Positions 4,503 to 6,259 of a DNA stretch of 6,259 nucleotides are shown here, one piece after another; position 1 is the first letter of the stretch, and each line of letters begins with the position of its first letter. Source of the DNA: DAOTWP01 sp034435675 (lineage in GTDB: Bacteria > Chloroflexota > Anaerolineae > Aggregatilineales > Phototrophicaceae); contig DAOTWP010000137.1 in the NCBI GenBank assembly GCA_034435675.1, forward strand, positions 1 to 6,259, in the 5' to 3' direction. The position numbers and the translations under genes were made by a program. The notes beneath the pieces were generated by a model that worked only from the letters and a program-made list of their open reading frames with translations, did not search any database and was not told the origin of the DNA.

Positions 4503-5879
4503 TTAGTAACCGCTGCTCACACGCCCGGCACCGTAGTAGGGGCTGTTGCCATTGCCGTCAACACTTTCGGCACGGCGCGCCATCTCTGCCGCGACCTGCG
4601 CCGGGTGCATGCTGCCACCGTTTTCACCGATAATCAACGCGGCGATGGCGGCGGCATGCGGCGCTGCCATGCTCGTCCCTGCCGACCAGTAGTAGTAGGC
4701 GCTGGAACCGACAACAGCGCCGGTGCTGAAGACCATGTCAAACACCCAGCACGGGCGAACCAATCCTGCGACAAGGCAGTTTTCGTTGCCAGGATAGACG
4801 AAGTCGCCACCAGGCGCGCCGAAGTCAATCCGCGACCGCCCATAGTTGCTGTAGGACGCCAGATTGTCGAGGAAGACGTTACCAGGATCCAGCGCCCAGC
4901 CTACCGGCGCGGTGGCGCTGATCTGAATCGCATGCGGCGAATCCCCAGGGATGACCACGAGATTGCCGTCATGGTCCCGGTCAATAGCGTCATTGCCTGC
5001 CGAGACGATCACGGTGGTGCCCATCTGATAGGCGTAGGTCACGGCGCGGTCCATCAGGTGGCGCAGTTCGCTCACTTCGCTGGCAGTGATTTCGCCGGGG
5101 ATGCCGCTCTTGGGCAGCACGGCGCCAAGGCTCATGTTGATGACGTCGGCGTCAATACTGGCGGCGTACAAAATGCCTTCCGCCACATCTTCAAAGGTGC
5201 CGCTGCCATAGTTAAACAGCACCTTGACCAGCACCAGTTCGACTTCCGGGGCAATACCGATCACCCCAATGGTATTGTCCACTGCGCCAATCGTCCCGGC
5301 AACATGCATGCCGTGACTGAAAATACCTGTCGGGTCATCGCTGTTGGGTCCATACGCCAGCCCTTCGCCGGTGAAGTCGGCACTCAGGGCAAGGTTGATA
5401 TTCGCCGCCAGATCCGGATGTGTCACGCTGAAACCACCGTCCAGCACCGCTACACGCACACCGGCACCACGCACACCGGCTGCCCACGCTTCTGGCGCGT
5501 TAACGGCGTCAGCACCCCATTGGAGGTCAAAACGTGGGTCATCAGCGCCGCTGTTGGGCGGGCTACCCACATCGTCGGTCAGGGCAACACGATTCTCCGG
5601 ACCGCCAAAGTCTACGGTGATGTTGGGGATGACCGCGCGGACACCGCGCACCTGGCTGCTGAAGTTGGGATTGCTGGAAACGGCGACCGCGACGCCAATC
5701 TGTGGAATGGTGTTGGTGATCGTGCCCCCCGCCGCATTGACGAGCGCCTGTATGTTGTTGGGCAGGCTGTTGCCATTGGCGACAATCAGATAAGAGCGTG
5801 GTCCACCCTGTGCCAGTGCCACCGGGGCGACTGCCAGCAGCAGCAGCGCCACAATACCCAGAAGAAGTACTCGTTTCAT
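4503..5879 (-). CDS. Secreted subtilisin-like serine protease (peptidase S8)
   Basis: The 458-residue preproenzyme hydrolyses peptide bonds outside the cell. A signal peptide spans residues 1-23 (MKRVLLLG, hydrophobic run, cleavage after ALA). An inhibitor-I9-like propeptide follows (about 28-90, starting SYLIV, with AGG and IGV). The catalytic domain runs from about 120 to 455: Asp147 in VAVLDGGF...THPDL, His189 in SHGMHVAGTIGA, oxyanion Asn296 in VSAGND, and Ser403 in SAGTSMAAPHAAAIAAL. All catalytic residues are present, so it should be active. Two flanking residues differ from the usual pattern: DGG instead of DTG/DSG, and HGMH instead of HGTH. Cys368 and Cys377 could form a disulfide. 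The protein ends at GAGRVSSGY, with no extra C-terminal domain or anchor, so it is probably released. The ATG at 5879 has GAGG seven bases upstream and starts the signal peptide; an in-frame ATG at 5906 would add nine polar residues. A -10-like TATAGT (5910-5905) lies upstream without a clear -35. Confidence 0.97.
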   Translation of the reverse strand: MKRVLLLGIVALLLLAVAPVALAQGGPRSYLIVANGNSLPNNIQALVNAAGGTITNTIPQIGVAVAVSSNPNFSSQVRGVRAVIPNITVDFGGPENRVALTDDVGSPPNSGADDPRFDLQWGADAVNAPEAWAAGVRGAGVRVAVLDGGFSVTHPDLAANINLALSADFTGEGLAYGPNSDDPTGIFSHGMHVAGTIGAVDNTIGVIGIAPEVELVLVKVLFNYGSGTFEDVAEGILYAASIDADVINMSLGAVLPKSGIPGEITASEVSELRHLMDRAVTYAYQMGTTVIVSAGNDAIDRDHDGNLVVIPGDSPHAIQISATAPVGWALDPGNVFLDNLASYSNYGRSRIDFGAPGGDFVYPGNENCLVAGLVRPCWVFDMVFSTGAVVGSSAYYYWSAGTSMAAPHAAAIAALIIGENGGSMHPAQVAAEMARRAESVDGNGNSPYYGAGRVSSGY

Positions 5880-5910
5880 CTTAAAGCCTCTTTGTCTTGT
5901 AGACACTATA

Positions 5911-6031
5911 TGGATACAGATGCAGTGCGCCGCGGTGGCAGGTGACGCGCAGCCGCGGAAGGGGTACGGTTCAGGGTCCGCACAACCTTAACTCTACTAT
6001 AGCGAGTTGGATTACCGTTTGGCTACGCACT
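5911..6031. other. Intergenic upstream of the subtilase, no gene recognised
   Basis: No frame of coding character on either strand. A second minus-strand TATAGT (6003-5998) could be a -10 box but has no matching -35. A 63-residue plus-strand frame (5942-6133) shows no recognisable motif and is not annotated. Confidence 0.35.
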
Positions 6032-6050
6032 ACTGAGAATGAGTCTCAGT
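6032..6050. promoter_or_regulatory. Perfect 7-5-7 inverted repeat, Fur-box-like
   Basis: ACTGAGA (6032-6038) and TCTCAGT (6044-6050) are perfect arms. Read as a 7-1-7 site (6034-6048), TGAGAAT-G-AGTCTCA differs from full symmetry at one pair and resembles Fur-type boxes such as TGATAATNATTATCA. A TTTTTT run at 6065-6070 is 14 bases away, too far for a normal terminator. No target gene starts inside the window to the right; on the left the subtilase start is 153 bases away. Confidence 0.3.
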
Positions 6051-6145
6051 GGCAGAGGATTTACTTTTTTCACAAATGCGCCCGGTCCGACTATGCAAGC
6101 TGGGGGCGGTTCTGGAAGCGCGGCGGCTGCTAACCCGTGCGCCAT

Positions 6146-6199
6146 TACTCAGCGCCTGAAAGCCGTATCACAAGCGCGCAGCGCGTACTGAGCACCTGA
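6146..6199. repeat. Pair of 14-base direct repeats
   Basis: TACTCAGCGCCTGA (6146-6159) and TACTGAGCACCTGA (6186-6199) match at 12 of 14 bases, 40 bases apart. The second copy overlaps the left arm of the large stem-loop at the window edge. Confidence 0.35.
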
Positions 6200-6255
6200 C
6201 CCCGCGCTCTCATGGACTGGCGCTAGCCAGTTCCTTATCGAGCCGGGTCAGGTGC
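6192..6255. repeat. Large nested inverted repeat at the window edge
   Basis: GCACCTGACCC (6192-6202) pairs perfectly with GGGTCAGGTGC (6245-6255). Inside it ACTGGC-GCTA-GCCAGT (centred near 6223) is a perfect inner hairpin, extended to GGACTGGC/GCCAGTTCC with one bulged base. It has no tRNA features or reading frame. It could be a mobile-element end, a dispersed repeat or a structured RNA; the window ends too soon to tell. Confidence 0.55.
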
Positions 6256-6259
6256 GCGT

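Noticed and set aside
4458..5945. Plus-strand 495-residue open frame
   Set aside because: It is antisense to the subtilase, which has signal peptide, propeptide and full catalytic residues; long antisense frames are common in GC-rich genes.
6032..6070. Rho-independent terminator using the 6032-6050 stem and the TTTTTT run
   Set aside because: The T-run is 14 bases beyond the stem and no plus-strand gene ends upstream of it.

Overview
This GC-rich window encodes four well-supported proteins, one probable microprotein, and an unusually dense set of palindromic repeats. Codon third positions are strongly G/C. The gene mix is a CAX-type Ca2+/H+ antiporter, a DinB-fold protein, a secreted LytR-CpsA-Psr (LCP) protein and a secreted subtilisin. 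Together with dispersed short palindromes of the GTAGGGGC...GCCCCTAC type, it suggests an environmental bacterium, most likely Chloroflexota (Anaerolineae-like). That placement is an inference from style. No gene here is taxonomically diagnostic.

Layout, left to right. Positions 1-125 hold GC-rich inverted repeats. Positions 126-316 hold nothing I can defend. On the minus strand a short transcription unit (976 down to 346) encodes a DinB-family protein followed by a 52-residue stand-alone LysM domain. The LysM ATG lies inside the end of dinB (14-base overlap), and a hairpin plus T4 terminator follows 10 bases after its stop. The 255-base divergent gap to the right contains a promoter for dinB and a perfect 8-3-8 palindrome just upstream of its -35 element. 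The cax gene (1232-2359) is read to the right.

Positions 2360-3093 contain no credible gene. They hold a nest of six hairpins. Two of these are the cores of 101-base elements that align without gaps (about 85% identity). The right-hand copy has 14-base terminal inverted repeats and is flanked on both sides by the 5-base sequence TTTTG, the pattern of a miniature inverted-repeat transposable element (MITE). A short, uncertain minus-strand ORF (3094-3234) follows.

The right half carries two convergent genes for exported proteins. The LCP glycopolymer transferase (3431-4381, plus) attaches polymers to the cell wall. The S8 serine protease (5879-4503, minus) has a signal peptide and an I9-like propeptide. 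They share a 122-base gap with a perfect 9-base-pair stem that probably terminates one or both transcripts. The last 380 bases hold no gene but contain a Fur-box-like inverted repeat and, at the edge, a large nested stem-loop.

Functional links are modest. LysM, LCP and the subtilase all concern the cell envelope or outside of the cell. Cax handles cytosolic calcium, and subtilases are often stabilised by calcium, but nothing in the sequence shows co-regulation.
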